NCBI GenBank assembly: GCA_903927495.1
Contig: CAIYNH010000534.1
Coordinates: 1 to 8,543, forward strand
Origin: an uncultured beta proteobacterium
GTDB lineage: Bacteria; Pseudomonadota; Gammaproteobacteria; Burkholderiales; Burkholderiaceae_C
Direction: 5' to 3'
Length of the DNA: 8,543 nucleotides
In this document: positions 7,148 to 8,543 of the stretch, one piece after another
How the letters are laid out: each line of letters opens with the position of its first letter
Position numbering within the stretch: position 1 is the first letter of the stretch
Notes under the pieces: model-generated
Told to the model about the DNA's origin: nothing
Database searches by the model: none
The model's input: only the letters and a program-made list of their open reading frames with translations
Program-made: the position numbers and the translations under genes

Positions 7148-7209
7148 ATTTGCTATTATTTAGATAGCTGACAATGCCTGTCAGTAAAGCGCTCCATGGA
7201 ATTTTTATA
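7148..7209. repeat. Putative Comamonadaceae-type dispersed hairpin repeat between convergent genes, possible terminator
   Basis: Two overlapping hairpins lie between the stop codons of the stress protein and the LysR gene. GCTAT (7152-7156) pairs with ATAGC (7164-7168) around a 7-base loop, and CTGACA (7168-7173) pairs with TGTCAG (7179-7184) around ATGCC. AAAGCGCT follows, and a T-rich stretch ATTTTTATA (7201-7209) closes the element. The order GCTAT-loop-ATAGCTG ... AAGCGCT ... T-run matches my memory of a very common intergenic element in Comamonadaceae. It probably ends transcription of the convergent genes. Family membership is recalled rather than searched. Confidence 0.5.
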
Positions 7210-8170
7210 CAATCTTCTGATGCCCTAAATCCTTCGCAAGGTTTGAATTTTCAGTAAGACTTTGTACCAGGACCACTTTGGCTGCTACCTTCAGTGCGTG
7301 GGTCAAGCTGTCGAGCACGGCTGAATCAAGCTTCCAGCAATGCCAGAACAAATCCACTGAGAAATCTTTTCCAGGTGCCAGATCGACCAATTGTCCGGCC
7401 CGAATTTGCTCCAACACCATCAGTTCTGGCAGCACACTCACACCCCACCCGAGGCGCACGGCGCGTAATTGCCCCTCGGAACTGGGCACGTATAGCTGGC
7501 TCAGACTGACCTGGCGCAAGCCAAAGGCATTGGCTACAAACTCCGACTGCAAATCGTCCTTGCGGTTGAACGCCACAAACGGCAGAGTGCTGAAATTGTG
7601 AGGTGTCAAACCTTGCGGGCATTGGGTCTCGGCGTAACCGGACGCGGCCACCGCCAGATACCGCATGGCCCCCAGGGGTTCGACCTTGCAACTGCGCAAG
7701 GCCTGGCGCAGCGTCGTTACGCAACCCAGCACCCGGCCTTCGCGCAGCCACTCGAAAGTGAAATCCTGATCGTCAGTGATGATCTCCAAACCCAGCCCCT
7801 GATGCGCCAAGGTGCTCAAGGCAGGCACCACCCAAGTGGCAATACTGTCGGCGTTAATGGCAATTGAGATGCGCTCCTCGTCATGCGTAGCCCTGCTCAC
7901 CCCGGGTGCCAGATCTTTCAGGTCGCGCTCGAGGTCAGCCCGCAACAAGCGCGTTTGCATGGCGTGTTTGAGTAGCAAACGCCCGGCCGTGGTGGCCCGG
8001 AGCGGACGACTGCGCACAATCAGCACCGTACCCACCTGAACTTCCAGCGAACGCAGGCGCTGCGAGACTGCCGACTGGGTAATCGACAAGCGCACCGCAG
8101 CGCGCTCAAAACCGCCCTCTTCAACAATGGCTGCCAGGCATTCCAGTGCATCCGGATCGAAAGTACTCAT
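7205..8170 (-). CDS. argP: LysR-type transcriptional regulator, ArgP/LysG (IciA) family
   Basis: A 321-residue DNA-binding regulator. The N-terminal winged helix-turn-helix includes GGFERAAVRLSITQSAVSQR near residues 19-38, closely matching E. coli ArgP as I recall it (GFERAAQKL-ITQSAVSQR). The effector domain opens with ISIAINADSIATWVVPAL, again like the ArgP segment NADSLATWLLPAL, and has a WHCW motif near the end where ArgP has YWHR. ArgP-family proteins sense lysine or arginine and often activate a LysE/ArgO exporter gene divergent from them; no such gene is present to the right here. The gene converges on the stress protein gene with 61 bases between stop codons. The ATG at 8170 gives the usual LysR N-terminus, but the upstream ribosome site is poor. 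ArgP-family assignment is likely; ligand and targets are not known. Confidence 0.9.
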   Translation of the reverse strand: MSTFDPDALECLAAIVEEGGFERAAVRLSITQSAVSQRLRSLEVQVGTVLIVRSRPLRATTAGRLLLKHAMQTRLLRADLERDLKDLAPGVSRATHDEERISIAINADSIATWVVPALSTLAHQGLGLEIITDDQDFTFEWLREGRVLGCVTTLRQALRSCKVEPLGAMRYLAVAASGYAETQCPQGLTPHNFSTLPFVAFNRKDDLQSEFVANAFGLRQVSLSQLYVPSSEGQLRAVRLGWGVSVLPELMVLEQIRAGQLVDLAPGKDFSVDLFWHCWKLDSAVLDSLTHALKVAAKVVLVQSLTENSNLAKDLGHQKIV

Positions 8171-8185
8171 GGTTTAAAGTGGTTC

Positions 8186-8215
8186 AAAAATATGGGCCGG
8201 CAACTTTGCCGACCC
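8186..8215 (-). terminator. Terminator-like hairpin in the leader of the LysR gene
   Basis: On the minus strand, GGG-T-CGGCA, loop AAGT, TGCCG-G-CCC form a 5-bp core and 3-bp outer stem separated by one mismatch. ATA and five T follow (ending at 8186). This has the shape of a rho-independent terminator and ends about 16 bases before the ATG at 8170. It could be an attenuator for the regulator gene, a stop for transcription arriving from the right, or a palindromic operator. Confidence 0.4.
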
Positions 8216-8368
8216 AGTTGATATTTGGGGAAAGCGAGAGTTGAACACCTCCAGAGGCCCCATTTGCCAAACCTGGACATTCGCAGAGTGTTGCCTAATT
8301 TCATTTCCATATCAATCCGACACTATGTTGCTTTGCTTTGCCGTGCGTCAGCACTGAATGCCTGTCGA

Positions 8369-8389
8369 TGCCGATTTTCCAATTCGGCA
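8369..8389. promoter_or_regulatory. Imperfect palindrome in the LysR-tRNA gap
   Basis: TGCCGA (8369-8374) and TCGGCA (8384-8389) are perfect inverted arms around 9 bases, with two more A-T pairs possible inside. No T-run follows. It may be an operator or a small hairpin. The rest of the gap, 8171-8456, shows no credible gene: the only open frame (8225-8443, +) has no ribosome site and an unremarkable composition. Confidence 0.25.
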
Positions 8390-8440
8390 GGGTCAGAAAT
8401 GAGTTCGCCCAACACCTGCATTTGCATCATGCCAATCCAT

Positions 8441-8446
8441 TAGAAT
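8441..8446 (+). promoter_or_regulatory. Candidate -10 box of the tRNA-Gly gene
   Basis: TAGAAT matches five of six -10 consensus bases and ends 10 bases before the mature tRNA, the short leader typical of tRNA genes. The -35 position is poor (TGCATT with an 18-base spacer is the best available). Confidence 0.45.
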
Positions 8447-8456
8447 AACTGTCATT

Positions 8457-8530
8457 GCGGGTGTAGTTCAATGGTAGAACGGCAGCTTCCCAAGCTTCAT
8501 ACGAGAGTTCGATTCTCTTCACCCGCTCCA
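8457..8530 (+). tRNA. tRNA-Gly, anticodon CCC
   Basis: A complete 74-base cloverleaf. The acceptor arms GCGGGTG and CACCCGC pair over 7 bp, followed by discriminator T and an encoded CCA. The D arm is GTTC/GAAC, the T arm GAGAG/CTCTT-type with TTCGATT loop, and the anticodon CCC sits at 8489-8491 in loop TTCCCAA. It reads GGG glycine codons. It closely resembles E. coli tRNA-Gly(CCC) from memory. The anticodon stem GCAGC/GCTTC has one C-T (C-U) mismatch at C8483/T8497, the 28-42 pair. The window ends 13 bases later in an A-rich tail, so its terminator is not visible. Confidence 0.97.
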
Positions 8531-8543
8531 AAAAAAATAATAA

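Noticed and set aside
8225..8443. 72-residue open frame in the LysR-tRNA gap
   Set aside because: No ribosome site, no domain, Cys- and Arg-rich random-looking composition, and it runs up to the tRNA promoter.
1..8543. Search by eye for CRISPR arrays, transposases, phage genes, toxin-antitoxin pairs, attachment sites or defence genes
   Set aside because: None is present: all complete genes are recognisable metabolic, transport, stress or regulatory families. The tRNA 3' end at 8530 could be an integration site, but the window stops 13 bases later.

Overview
The window looks like ordinary chromosomal DNA of a betaproteobacterium, most likely a Burkholderiales member of the Comamonadaceae (Rhodoferax/Polaromonas/Acidovorax-like). 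That assignment rests on the fairly GC-rich coding style, the flavour of the GTP-dependent PEP carboxykinase and threonine ammonia-lyase sequences, the tRNA-Gly(CCC) sequence, and two intergenic segments resembling a short dispersed hairpin repeat I remember from Comamonadaceae genomes. It is inference from recalled families; no search was run.

Layout, left to right. (1) Positions 84-3027 (+) hold a tight three-gene unit: two inner-membrane permeases of a branched-chain amino acid type (LivH/LivM, HAAT family) ABC importer and an alpha/beta hydrolase whose start overlaps the livM stop by 4 bases (ATGA). The ATPases and binding protein that the importer needs are not in the window. A weak hairpin with six T follows the hydrolase. 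(2) Positions 3277-4476 (+) encode a medium-length threonine ammonia-lyase with a PLP catalytic domain and one C-terminal ACT domain. (3) After a structured non-coding gap, 4756-6627 (+) encodes a complete GTP-type PEP carboxykinase. (4) A long hairpin separates it from a single-domain universal stress protein (6724-7143, +). (5) A convergent LysR-type regulator of the ArgP/LysG kind (7205-8170, -) follows, with a terminator-like hairpin in its leader. (6) After about 286 bases without a credible gene, a complete tRNA-Gly(CCC) with encoded CCA lies at 8457-8530 (+).

The genes share a loose theme of amino acid uptake and catabolism and of central carbon metabolism: amino-acid-like import, threonine to 2-oxobutyrate, oxaloacetate to PEP, and a basic-amino-acid-type regulator. 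Only the first three look like one operon. The protein-coding content is housekeeping or ordinary accessory metabolism, and I found no evidence of a novel system, CRISPR array, insertion sequence, phage or toxin-antitoxin module. The items most worth a second look are intergenic: the pckG-usp hairpin, the attenuator-like hairpin before the LysR gene, the interleaved stems after the threonine ammonia-lyase gene, and the one-turn-spaced direct repeat ahead of pckG.
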